Shown: positions 23,984 to 32,152 of the stretch, piece after piece
How the letters are laid out: each line of letters starts with the position of its first letter
How positions within the stretch are numbered: the first letter of the stretch is position 1
Assembly (NCBI GenBank): GCA_017437045.1
Contig: JAFSBY010000020.1
Location: forward strand, 1-39,696
Origin: Alistipes sp.
Lineage (GTDB): Bacteria > Bacteroidota > Bacteroidia > Bacteroidales > Rikenellaceae
Length of the DNA stretch: 39,696 bases
Reading direction: 5' to 3'
Position numbers and translations under genes: made by a program
Notes under the pieces: model-generated
The model's database searches: none
What the model saw: the letters and a program-made list of their open reading frames with translations, nothing else
What the model was told of the DNA's origin: nothing

Positions 23984-25741
23984 ATGAATAAGAGATACGA
24001 TGTTTTTATCAGCTACCGTCGATCCTCGGCCAGCGAAGCAAATCTGATTGCCGAAAAGTTACGCGCCCGAGGCTATCGGGTCTTTTTTGATGTGGAAGAG
24101 CTCCGAGCCGGGCTATTCAATGAGCAACTCTATCGCGTGATCGAACAATGCAAGGACTTCATTGTCATTCTGCCCCCACAGGCCCTGGATCGTTGCTCGG
24201 ACCCGGAGGATTGGGTACGCAAAGAGGTCTGTCACGCCATAGCCCATCGCAAGAATATCATTCCGGTCATGTTGGCCGGATTTGAATGGCCTAAAGTCAT
24301 GCCTTTGCAGATGGAGAGTTTGTGTAATTATCAAGCTATTACCGCCTCCTCGCATGAATTTTTCGACATGGCGATGGATCGATTGGCCTCCTATCTGAAG
24401 AGCAAGAAATACCCGAAGATTCGCCTAATCGTGCGGACGATGATCACAACGCTCATCCTGCTTGTCATGCTCTGCGCTATCGTCTATGGCGCAATTCGAT
24501 ACTACGCCTTGCCCGTCGAGCGCGATACGGCCGAGAAGCTGACCATGCAGATCGGCATCCTGGATTTCACGATGAGCATGACACATAAGATTCAGCAGGA
24601 ATGGGAAGAACACCGAGCAACCGATTGGTCCGAGATGGATCGTCAGACGTTGCAGGCTGTGGAGCACGACTATCAGCAACTCATTACCTATTTGGAGAAT
24701 GACATCGCCACCCAAGAGCAGCAGCATGCTCTTTTCCAATTAGACCTCAACAACCACGAAGCCTTTTTGCTCAAATGTCGAGGCATCAGCCATGCTGAGC
24801 TGCAAGGGTTATCGCTGTCGCAACAGAAGATCTTGCAGCAGGGAAAAGCCTTGATTGCTCAACTCGCGATCAGTTTACAAGATCACACCCGGAAGCCCTC
24901 GATGGATGGCCGCATGAATCGGGAGATACAGATCATGTTCTTGTTGGGCGAGAGTGCCTATTATGAGTATTTGATCGCCTTACATGATTTTTCGAAAAAG
25001 GCCCAACAATGCGTTTGGGATTTTGCGTCCGAGTTTCAATATATGCCAACCGACTGCGACCTGCGATCCGATCTCAAAACGCTCACACGCAAATACAACC
25101 AGGTGCAAAATCAGCTCCGCGATCTGAATTGGAAGGTCAAAGAAGACACCGCAGAGGTGATGGATCAGGAGGCAGCTGCGCAACGTTCGTTGGATTCCAT
25201 GAAACAGCAATTTGTGGAGCAAGTCGAGCAGCTTTTGGCCGAAATGGAGCTTGAACCTGCGGACGATCAATGGACCCAATGGGCTAAAATTACCACCGTG
25301 GCCGGATACATGCATGTTTTTCTCGAGGAGCAGCGCAACTATCCCGACGAAGTGCCCCTCATCTCCATAGATCGGTTGCTCACTAAAATCGAGCAAATGC
25401 TCACGGTGCATGCCGCTCATTATCCGGATGCGGCAGCCTACACCCCGGCAGCAGGCCGATTCTACCAAGAATTGGCTCAAGGTCAGCAAACCACCGCGGG
25501 TGTTATGGCTATCGTATTTGGTGACGACCCGCAATACCAAACCGGCGACATCGTCATCGAACGCAACCAACAGCCCACACCCACCATTAAAGCCTTCGAG
25601 CGGGCCATCCAGCTCAACAAACAAGGGAGCGTCAGAATCTTACGCTACCAAGACAACCAATTTACCCCGATCGAGACGACAGTCGAGGCCGTTGGTGCGA
25701 AAACCGGATGGGTGGAACTCATTCCCGATCAACAAGAATAA
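23984..25741 (+). CDS. Membrane-anchored TIR protein with long coiled region and PDZ-like C-terminus
   Basis: A 585-residue protein. Residues 1-140 are a TIR domain: YDVFISYRRSS at the start, GYRVFFDVEEL (BB-loop region), and WVRKEVCHA, in which Glu81 is at the position of the catalytic Glu of NAD-cleaving TIR enzymes. A basic stretch and one transmembrane helix (about 148-172) follow. The remaining 400 residues are on the other side of the membrane: a helical, Gln/Glu-rich region, then a PDZ-like end (about 500-572) with AGVMAIVFGDDPQYQTGDIVI. The layout suggests an outside or periplasmic sensor coupled to a cytoplasmic TIR effector that consumes or converts NAD+. The opposite topology cannot be excluded. 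It lies 23 bases before an unknown gene. Confidence 0.8.
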   Translation: MNKRYDVFISYRRSSASEANLIAEKLRARGYRVFFDVEELRAGLFNEQLYRVIEQCKDFIVILPPQALDRCSDPEDWVRKEVCHAIAHRKNIIPVMLAGFEWPKVMPLQMESLCNYQAITASSHEFFDMAMDRLASYLKSKKYPKIRLIVRTMITTLILLVMLCAIVYGAIRYYALPVERDTAEKLTMQIGILDFTMSMTHKIQQEWEEHRATDWSEMDRQTLQAVEHDYQQLITYLENDIATQEQQHALFQLDLNNHEAFLLKCRGISHAELQGLSLSQQKILQQGKALIAQLAISLQDHTRKPSMDGRMNREIQIMFLLGESAYYEYLIALHDFSKKAQQCVWDFASEFQYMPTDCDLRSDLKTLTRKYNQVQNQLRDLNWKVKEDTAEVMDQEAAAQRSLDSMKQQFVEQVEQLLAEMELEPADDQWTQWAKITTVAGYMHVFLEEQRNYPDEVPLISIDRLLTKIEQMLTVHAAHYPDAAAYTPAAGRFYQELAQGQQTTAGVMAIVFGDDPQYQTGDIVIERNQQPTPTIKAFERAIQLNKQGSVRILRYQDNQFTPIETTVEAVGAKTGWVELIPDQQE

Positions 25742-25764
25742 AAAATCAATAAAAACATAACGAC

Positions 25765-26712
25765 ATGAAAACCTATCTTCACAATCGGCTCCAGCAGGAT
25801 TTTGTCAAATATTGCATCTTGTGTTCGGATGATCCGAATACAACACTATTGGCAAGTAAACTACAACAAACGATCTCGACCGAAGCCATCGAACAGGCGT
25901 TTGAGGCGACATTTGGCAGTTTGTGTGAACAATACTTCTCGTTAGACCTGCTCAAAAAAGAGGGCGAATTCTCCAACGAGCTGCCGGAGCAATTGAATCG
26001 GGAGGTCGCGGCGCAACTCATAGCCGACTATCAGGCCAAGATTGAGGCCTTTGACAAAGAGGCATTTATTCTGACGCAAATGGATCGTCTCCAGCTCACC
26101 ATCGAAGAACTTTGCTGGGGACACGGCCTGACGCCCATGCCGGAGGCACTGCGCGAGGGGCAGGCTCGTCTGCTCCAAACGGTCAAGGACTATCAAGCAC
26201 TTACCGTCACCTCTACCGACGACGACGAACTCGCCAAGCGCGAAGAGGCCGCCAAGAACATCTCCTGGTTGGAGCGATTGCAAGCAAACAACCTCGACGA
26301 TGTCATGGACTATCGCGCAGCGCTCATCCATCATACAGAGAATGCTTGCAAAGCCATGTTAAACAAACTGATAGCCGATCTATACGAGCGTATGGCCCAT
26401 CATGAAATATTCGATCGTCTCGTGCAGCACTTTGCTATCCAACTCGAGCAAGCACAACAAGCAGCCGCAACAGAGCAGACGGTACCGGAAGCATGGACTG
26501 CAGCATACGATCAGCTCATGCCGATCGACTTTTTCCATCGTCAGGTACGTACGATTAGCGACAAGCAGGCCTTCCAGATGGCCTTGTTGTTTGCCGCAGC
26601 ACGCAACGAGCAGTGGCTCATTGAGCAGGGCTATCTGCGCAATGGCGAACTGATGCTCTTCACCGCTCCCCATCCGGCCTGGGACTATCTGTTGCAGCAG
26701 ATGGCGGAGTAA
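25765..26712 (+). CDS. Unknown helical protein in the RyR/TIR island
   Basis: A 315-residue soluble, acidic, mostly helical protein with no signal peptide, membrane segment or family I recognise. It starts MKTYLHNRLQQDFVKY and ends in HPAWDYLLQQMAE. Base composition matches the GC-rich neighbours upstream rather than the AT-rich genes that follow. It sits between the membrane TIR gene (23-base gap) and the SIR2-TIR gene (30-base gap) on the same strand, so a role with the TIR protein, for example as partner or inhibitor, is possible but unproven. Confidence 0.75.
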   Translation: MKTYLHNRLQQDFVKYCILCSDDPNTTLLASKLQQTISTEAIEQAFEATFGSLCEQYFSLDLLKKEGEFSNELPEQLNREVAAQLIADYQAKIEAFDKEAFILTQMDRLQLTIEELCWGHGLTPMPEALREGQARLLQTVKDYQALTVTSTDDDELAKREEAAKNISWLERLQANNLDDVMDYRAALIHHTENACKAMLNKLIADLYERMAHHEIFDRLVQHFAIQLEQAQQAAATEQTVPEAWTAAYDQLMPIDFFHRQVRTISDKQAFQMALLFAAARNEQWLIEQGYLRNGELMLFTAPHPAWDYLLQQMAE

Positions 26713-26742
26713 ATATATATTTTCAAAATAGATCGATAGCAT

Positions 26743-28110
26743 ATGCCAAGAAGAATTATCAATAAGCCACACAAACAACTCCAGAATTTGCCCGAGTTAC
26801 ATAATTATTGGGATCAAATTTTGAATTATATTTTTAATGGCGAATATGTCCTCGTTGTGGGTAGTAATATTATTCTCAAACAAGATCTAGACCCACATGC
26901 TAACGGGGACTCGCAACAATATATACTACAAACCGTCATCGATGAACTTAAGAATGATAATATTTTATCACAGAATTATACTTGTGATTCTTTCACCCAA
27001 TTAAATGAGGATATCAATGATTTGCATAAGAAGACGGCTGCCTATTTGAGAAATTGTATAGAATACACCACAGATGACATTTCCGATGATCTGCTAAAGA
27101 TTCTAAAAACGCGTCTTTTTCGTGTTGTCATCACCACAACCATTGACCCATATTTAGAACAAGCCATGCGAGAAGTATGGGGTGATGAACTACGGGTTCT
27201 AAACATCTTTGAGGCTGAAGATCATGTAAAAGCATACAAAAACGATTATTTCGATATACCTCCAACCCTTTATTATGCATTTGGGAAAGTGGGAGAAACT
27301 CAATATGTGCTAACTGATAACGACGCGATCGAAGCTATTGATCGATGGATTACCGATAAATCACATCCCGCTTTCCGAAATTATATTAAGGATAAACGCA
27401 TGTTGGCTATTGGGTGTAAATTTGAAGATTGGTTTTTCCGTTTCTTTTGGTATGTTTTACAAGGAGACATCTCTAATCTCAAGACCGGAAATGGAGAGGT
27501 CGCTATTACCCTTGATATTGCCCATTCAGAGATCGATCAGAATCTAAATACATTTTTAAAAAGAAACAATGTTGCTGTATTCCCTAATGCCCAAGAGTTT
27601 CTGGCTAAATTAGCAAAAGACTGTGAGCAACCATTGAACGAACAGCAAATTTTTACACAACGCCGACAACAGGGTGGAATTTTTATTTCCTATGCAGCCG
27701 AAGATAAAGCAACCGCCATACGGCTATTCAATCAGCTCACAAACAGAGGGCTTAATGTTTGGATCGACGAGAAACAATTAGTCAATCAGAAGGATAATAA
27801 TTACGATCTGTGTATTCAACGAGCCATCGAACAGTGTCGTATCTTTATGCCCATTTTTAGTAAACAACTAATCATTGATTACGAAACAGGGAAGAAACGT
27901 TACTATAAAGAGAACGAATGGCGATGGGCAAATGTAGCCGAGAAAACTATCAAACCGGTAGTAATCCATGGTTACAATTGTCGGGATGAAAAGCATCAGG
28001 AAATCTGTAGTGGATATCCACACATTGCACATGCCTCCGCTGTTTTATTACACGAGGCTCCCATTGAGGAGTTAGTTCAAATATGTGAGAATATCTTAAA
28101 AGCGCACTAA
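26743..28110 (+). CDS. SIR2-like/TIR fusion protein
   Basis: A 455-residue cytoplasmic protein. Residues about 20-290 resemble the SIR2-like domains of defence proteins: VLVVGSN (36-42) at the nucleotide-loop position, RVVITTTID (127-135) where active members have TTNxD, and YYAFG (177-181) where they have KLHG. By this reading Thr133 replaces the catalytic Asn and Phe180 the catalytic His, so the SIR2 part probably does not cleave NAD but may bind a nucleotide. Residues about 312-440 are a TIR domain (GGIFISYAAED, GLNVWIDEKQL) with Glu392 (NEWRWA) at the catalytic position. It is AT-rich, unlike the previous gene, and the nSTAND gene starts 2 bases after its stop, so the two are tightly coupled. 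Confidence 0.75.
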   Translation: MPRRIINKPHKQLQNLPELHNYWDQILNYIFNGEYVLVVGSNIILKQDLDPHANGDSQQYILQTVIDELKNDNILSQNYTCDSFTQLNEDINDLHKKTAAYLRNCIEYTTDDISDDLLKILKTRLFRVVITTTIDPYLEQAMREVWGDELRVLNIFEAEDHVKAYKNDYFDIPPTLYYAFGKVGETQYVLTDNDAIEAIDRWITDKSHPAFRNYIKDKRMLAIGCKFEDWFFRFFWYVLQGDISNLKTGNGEVAITLDIAHSEIDQNLNTFLKRNNVAVFPNAQEFLAKLAKDCEQPLNEQQIFTQRRQQGGIFISYAAEDKATAIRLFNQLTNRGLNVWIDEKQLVNQKDNNYDLCIQRAIEQCRIFMPIFSKQLIIDYETGKKRYYKENEWRWANVAEKTIKPVVIHGYNCRDEKHQEICSGYPHIAHASAVLLHEAPIEELVQICENILKAH

Positions 28111-28112
28111 CC

Positions 28113-30542
28113 ATGAGCAATACAAACAGAACAAATCCATGGGTAGGTATAGCCTCTTACCAAGAGCCTACCGCATCGAACCCCACCCAACACCTATTCT
28201 GTGGTCGAGATGAAGCATCAAGAGATATATTAACAATCATTGACAATAATCTCTTCTCGATTATCTATGGAGCGACAGGCATTGGAAAAACCTCGATTCT
28301 ACAAGCTGGCGTATATCCTCGTCTCCGAAAGTTAAACTATATCCCTATCTCCATCCGATTAGGTCGAGCCGATACAAATGTAAAATTGGCCGATGCGCTT
28401 ATTGAGGCCATCAAACTGGAGATAGAGAAGCTGAATTGTAGCATAAAGCAGCCTGATGGACTACCCGAGCCTAAAGAAGAAGATCGTATATGGGCCTTCT
28501 TCAAATCATCCACGTTTTTTAACGATCGCGAAGAGCCCATATATCCAGTCATTGTATTAGATCAGCTCGAGGAAATCTTCATTCATAGGAATCAAGATGC
28601 AGCTCAACTCATGCAACAAATATACATGTTGATTGATGATACTCGGATTATCGACAACGGATCCGGATACCATGACGAAACCAACTTTCGATTTGTTGTT
28701 TCAATTCGCGAAGATTACCTCTATGCGCTTGAAGAGTGTATCGATACTCATTATTTAACCGAGATGCTTTATAGTAGATATCGCTTAGGAGCTATGACTG
28801 ATGACGAGGCTCGTTCTGTGATATTGCGCCCGGGAGAAGGTCTTTTTGCAAAGCAACACGAGGAGGATATCGTTTCTCATATTATTGCATTAGCCAAAAA
28901 CAAACAAACAAAACTAATCAATACACTACTCCTTTCTTTGATCTGTGCCAGGCTCTACGATATTATGTCGGAAACCGGAGGTTCTCTCATCTCTCCTCTT
29001 CATCTCAAAAATATTGGAGAGAATCCTCTTCAATTCTTTTACCAAGAGGCTTCGCATAAGCTTTCCGGCAAGCAACGGAAATTTATTGAACAATCTTTAG
29101 TTGATAGAGAAGGTCATCGTACTACAATTTCCAAAGACCTGTTCACACAAAAAGCAGGATGGAGCGAGACATTGGTTGAGGGACCGCATCGCCTATTAAA
29201 TATTATTCCGGCGGCCTCACACGCGGATCATTCGCCGAGAGTAGAGCTCATGCATGATATGCTTGCTTCGGCTATTCATACAAAACGGCAAAAAAAGAGA
29301 ACCCAAATATTAGATATGTTTGTTTTGTTCCCTATATATAGTGGTTCGATGATGTTATTATTAGGATCATTGATGCTATCGTGTGCGGTATCAATTACTT
29401 CTTTTCTATCAAACTTCTTCCTTATAATACCGGTCATTCCCATCTTTTATTTAGCATGTATTGGCCAGCAAAGCAAAGATAGCAAAAATTTGTTTTTTGT
29501 GCCAGTTCTCGTATATCATGTAATATTGATTTGGGTTCTGCTGTATTGGTTTCCACAACTCAGCGGAGATACAATAATCGCTTGGCACGGACTTCGTCCA
29601 TCTTCGTTAAATTTTATGCTCCACATAGGGGTAATCATTGCGATTCTGTTACTCATTCTAACATTTACCCAATTTTTCTATCAACGAAGCCAATGGAGGT
29701 TTCGTTTAAGCCCACGAGATTATATCGGCTTGCGAGCGTTGAAAAATAAGAGAAACAGAATTATCTTTATCGCTCTTACCATTGGTCTAATTCTACCAAT
29801 ACTCTGGTTCATTTTCCCTCCTCGTACCCATATTGAACAATTACGAGATAGAGCTGCTACCAATGATCCGGAAGCTTTGTGTGAATTGGGTGATTACTAC
29901 CTCCAGTACTATCCAGATTCCACAAAAGCAAAAGCGTATTATACCCAAGCAAAGGATCTTGATTATTCTGCTGCAAACGAACGATTAGCGACACTATCCG
30001 CACGATATGCAAAAGCACAGAGTACGTGGAACGAGGTCGATCATTTCACAGATCAAATACGTACTGATGTCCTAAAATATCTTTTAGACAAAGAATCAGG
30101 CAAAACTCCTGTCATCTCAAGTGCTGAGATAAAAGAACTATATGCTGACAACAATAAATGGCCAACATTTATCCAGACGTCTGACATTGAAGACGAATGT
30201 AGCGTAGGGGCTATTCGCGCATACTTTGAACGGCAAAACGATCACGAGGCCTTCATGCGTTGGACTTGCAAAAGGCATTATCCCTGGGAGATTGGATACC
30301 AGTTTCTATTAGGGGAGCATATTGAACAAGATAAAGAGCGAGCTCTTGAAATATTTTATAAATATAAAACTCATGATCTTATTATCAAACTATATCTCAG
30401 CGATTGGGAGGTCAAATCTGTGTTAGAATATATTGATGCCAACCAAGAGGAGATATTTAATGAAGAGTTTGCAGGTAACTATCCATTTATTAGTCTCGCG
30501 TATTTGTTGTTTTATTTAATAACTAAAAATCCTTCCAAATAA
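28113..30542 (+). CDS. Membrane nSTAND NTPase with Sel1/TPR-like C-terminus
   Basis: An 809-residue protein starting with the typical nSTAND1 entry (NPWVGIASYQEP, then FCGRDEAS), Walker A GATGIGKT (53-60) and Walker B IVLDQLEEIF (147-156), then the SIREDYLYAL sensor-like segment (197-206). Such STAND ATPases are switch proteins that oligomerise on sensing a trigger. Unusually, several hydrophobic helices follow (about residues 395-590, roughly six), so it is membrane-bound. Near 600-650 is a Sel1/TPR-like repeat (DPEALCELGDYYLQYY, then KAKAYYTQAKDLDY), a likely protein-contact surface. The gene is AT-rich and is coupled to the SIR2-TIR gene. It is the probable regulator or sensor of that TIR effector. 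Confidence 0.8.
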   Translation: MSNTNRTNPWVGIASYQEPTASNPTQHLFCGRDEASRDILTIIDNNLFSIIYGATGIGKTSILQAGVYPRLRKLNYIPISIRLGRADTNVKLADALIEAIKLEIEKLNCSIKQPDGLPEPKEEDRIWAFFKSSTFFNDREEPIYPVIVLDQLEEIFIHRNQDAAQLMQQIYMLIDDTRIIDNGSGYHDETNFRFVVSIREDYLYALEECIDTHYLTEMLYSRYRLGAMTDDEARSVILRPGEGLFAKQHEEDIVSHIIALAKNKQTKLINTLLLSLICARLYDIMSETGGSLISPLHLKNIGENPLQFFYQEASHKLSGKQRKFIEQSLVDREGHRTTISKDLFTQKAGWSETLVEGPHRLLNIIPAASHADHSPRVELMHDMLASAIHTKRQKKRTQILDMFVLFPIYSGSMMLLLGSLMLSCAVSITSFLSNFFLIIPVIPIFYLACIGQQSKDSKNLFFVPVLVYHVILIWVLLYWFPQLSGDTIIAWHGLRPSSLNFMLHIGVIIAILLLILTFTQFFYQRSQWRFRLSPRDYIGLRALKNKRNRIIFIALTIGLILPILWFIFPPRTHIEQLRDRAATNDPEALCELGDYYLQYYPDSTKAKAYYTQAKDLDYSAANERLATLSARYAKAQSTWNEVDHFTDQIRTDVLKYLLDKESGKTPVISSAEIKELYADNNKWPTFIQTSDIEDECSVGAIRAYFERQNDHEAFMRWTCKRHYPWEIGYQFLLGEHIEQDKERALEIFYKYKTHDLIIKLYLSDWEVKSVLEYIDANQEEIFNEEFAGNYPFISLAYLLFYLITKNPSK

Positions 30543-30574
30543 AAGATATCGTTCATGATTACGGATTATCAACT

Positions 30575-31384
30575 ATGACCGAACAACTGATGATTATTGC
30601 GGCATTGGTGCCGGCGGCAGCATTGCTCTATTTTGTATTTCGGCGCGATCGGCTCAATCGTGAGCCATTCAAAGCGTTGATCAAGGCCTTCGGGTGGGGA
30701 TGTTTAAGTGTTCCGATCTCACTGACCATCTCATTTCCGCTCCAATGGCTCGGCCTATACCCGGCCGAGGCGACCAACCTCTTCGGGGCGATAAGCATCT
30801 CCTTCTTCGGAGCTGCTATCCCCGAGGAGATCGCCAAGTTAGTCGTGTTGTGGCTCTGTCTACGCAAAAATAAATACTTCAACGAGCACATGGATGGCAT
30901 TGTCTATGCCGCTTGTGTAGCGTTGGGTTTTGCCGCCGTAGAGAATATCATGTATGTAGTCGGAAACGAAGAATCGTGGATACAAGTAGCCTTCAGTCGA
31001 GCCATCTACGCCGTACCGGGCCACTTCCTGGATGGTGTACTGATGGGTTATTTCCTCTCGCTGGCTATCTTCTCGCCCTACAAGCGCAAGCTACACATGG
31101 CCCTGGTGTTGGTAGCTCCCATCGTAGCACACGGCATCTACGATTCGATTCTCTTCACGATGGACACGATCGAAAATGTGTGGATCACAGGCATACTGAC
31201 CCAACTTTTCTATGGGTTCTGTTTCCTGCTTTGGTTCTTCGGCATTCGTCTGATGAATAAGCACTTGCAGCGCGACAGATTACGTATGGAGGCAGAGCAG
31301 GCAGCTGCAGCCTCTTCAGAGGTGGCGGACGAAATTGTCATCGCAGAGACCGCTTCGGAGCCGAACGTAGAATTTGAACAATAA
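30575..31384 (+). CDS. PrsW-family intramembrane metalloprotease
   Basis: A 269-residue multi-pass membrane protein of peptidase family M82 (CPBP clan). Conserved PrsW motifs are present: IPEEIAK (Glu84-Glu85), MDGIVYAACVALGFAAVENI with Glu123, FSRAIYAVPGHFLDG with His150 and Asp153, and IVAHGIYDS with His187. In Bacillus PrsW starts regulated proteolysis of an anti-sigma factor after stress. Here it sits among TIR and STAND genes, and substrates could be the single-pass TIR protein or the membrane STAND protein. This is inference. The last 40 residues are a charged tail. GC content returns to the local norm, in contrast to the gene before it. Confidence 0.88.
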   Translation: MTEQLMIIAALVPAAALLYFVFRRDRLNREPFKALIKAFGWGCLSVPISLTISFPLQWLGLYPAEATNLFGAISISFFGAAIPEEIAKLVVLWLCLRKNKYFNEHMDGIVYAACVALGFAAVENIMYVVGNEESWIQVAFSRAIYAVPGHFLDGVLMGYFLSLAIFSPYKRKLHMALVLVAPIVAHGIYDSILFTMDTIENVWITGILTQLFYGFCFLLWFFGIRLMNKHLQRDRLRMEAEQAAAASSEVADEIVIAETASEPNVEFEQ

Positions 31385-31396
31385 CAAAAAAGACGT

Positions 31397-31687
31397 ATGA
31401 AAAAGCATTACACGCCCCAACCGATTGACACTTCGCAGGTGGAGCTGCCGGCCGAGCTGATGGCTTTGGCCGAAGATATTGCCCACAACGTGCACGAAGT
31501 ATGGGCCAAAGGGCGCATGGATGAGGGGTGGAGCTATGGTCCCCAGCGCGACGACGAGCAGCGTCTGCACCCGGGATTAGTGCCCTACGAAGAGCTCACC
31601 GAGGCCGAGCGCGACTACGACCGTCGGACGGCCATGCAGACCCTGCGACTGATCACGCAGTTGGGATTCAAGATCAGCAAAGAGTAG
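31397..31687 (+). CDS. Small RyR domain protein
   Basis: A 96-residue protein that is almost only one RyR domain: HNVHEVWAKGRMDEGWSYGP, LVPYEELTEAERDYDRR, then LRLITQLGF. It matches residues 1-95 of the RyR-zinc protein at 23475 closely, including the KxYTPxPID start, but lacks the zinc ribbon. The gene begins 12 bases after the PrsW stop and ends the island, so RyR proteins flank the TIR/STAND/PrsW genes on both sides. The role is unknown; ligand sensing is inferred. Confidence 0.85.
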   Translation: MKKHYTPQPIDTSQVELPAELMALAEDIAHNVHEVWAKGRMDEGWSYGPQRDDEQRLHPGLVPYEELTEAERDYDRRTAMQTLRLITQLGFKISKE

Positions 31688-31701
31688 TTCGCTCAAAGCA
31701 A

Positions 31702-31736
31702 AGCGGCTGTCGCAACATCTCTGTTGGACAGCCGCT
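31702..31736. terminator. Terminator hairpin at the end of the island
   Basis: AGCGGCTGTC (31702-31711) pairs with GACAGCCGCT (31727-31736), and inside it CAAC pairs with GTTG. There is no clear T-tract. It separates the last island gene from the convergent lipoprotein gene and resembles the hairpin at 39227-39263. Confidence 0.6.
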
Positions 31737-31759
31737 ACTGTTATCAAGGCCGACCTCTC

Positions 31760-32143
31760 TTATCGCTCATCAACACCTTCGGTGAAGGCCTCGGTAAAGC
31801 CCTCCAACAAGGCCGGCAGCTGCTCGATAGCCTGCTGCACCTCCTCGGCGGCACGCTCGATGCCATGACGGGTCTGCAAGCCATAATAACGGCCGATAGC
31901 CTTCAAGGCAGCCTCCTGCTGTTCGGGCGTCATCTGGTCGTAGTTGAGCTCCACAGCCTCGACCAACGACTCAAAGGTCTGATCGGCCACCTGCCACTCG
32001 GCCTCATCATACGAGGCGGCTTTCTGCTCCACATTAACAACGAACGAGTCCAGCTCCTGAACCCGCGAGGCGTTTGTATCGGCACATGCCGTCATGGCCA
32101 ACAATGCTACAAAGGCCAAGCCCACAAAAAAGATCTTTTTCAT
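31760..32143 (-). CDS. Small lipoprotein, possibly DUF6565-like
   Basis: A 127-residue protein with a signal sequence ending MTAC (Cys20) and a helical, acidic mature part (VQELDSFVVNVEQ, then YDEAEWQVADQTFESL, then LTP-like QMTPEQQEAALKAIGRYYG). This pattern resembles the Bacteroidota DUF6565 lipoproteins, but I am not certain of the family. It starts 9 bases after the diacylglycerol-kinase-like gene and is the last gene of the minus-strand run. No function is known. Confidence 0.7.
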   Translation of the reverse strand: MKKIFFVGLAFVALLAMTACADTNASRVQELDSFVVNVEQKAASYDEAEWQVADQTFESLVEAVELNYDQMTPEQQEAALKAIGRYYGLQTRHGIERAAEEVQQAIEQLPALLEGFTEAFTEGVDER

Positions 32144-32152
32144 CGTTATTAC

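Noticed and set aside
23984-28110. Calling the TIR and SIR2 genes a standard Thoeris system
   Set aside because: Thoeris has a separate ThsB TIR and a ThsA with active SIR2 plus SLOG. Here SIR2 and TIR are fused, the SIR2 residues look lost, and no SLOG domain is visible.
20337-31760. Prophage or integrative element
   Set aside because: I see no integrase, structural, replication or conjugation gene, and no duplicated tRNA end at the right side.
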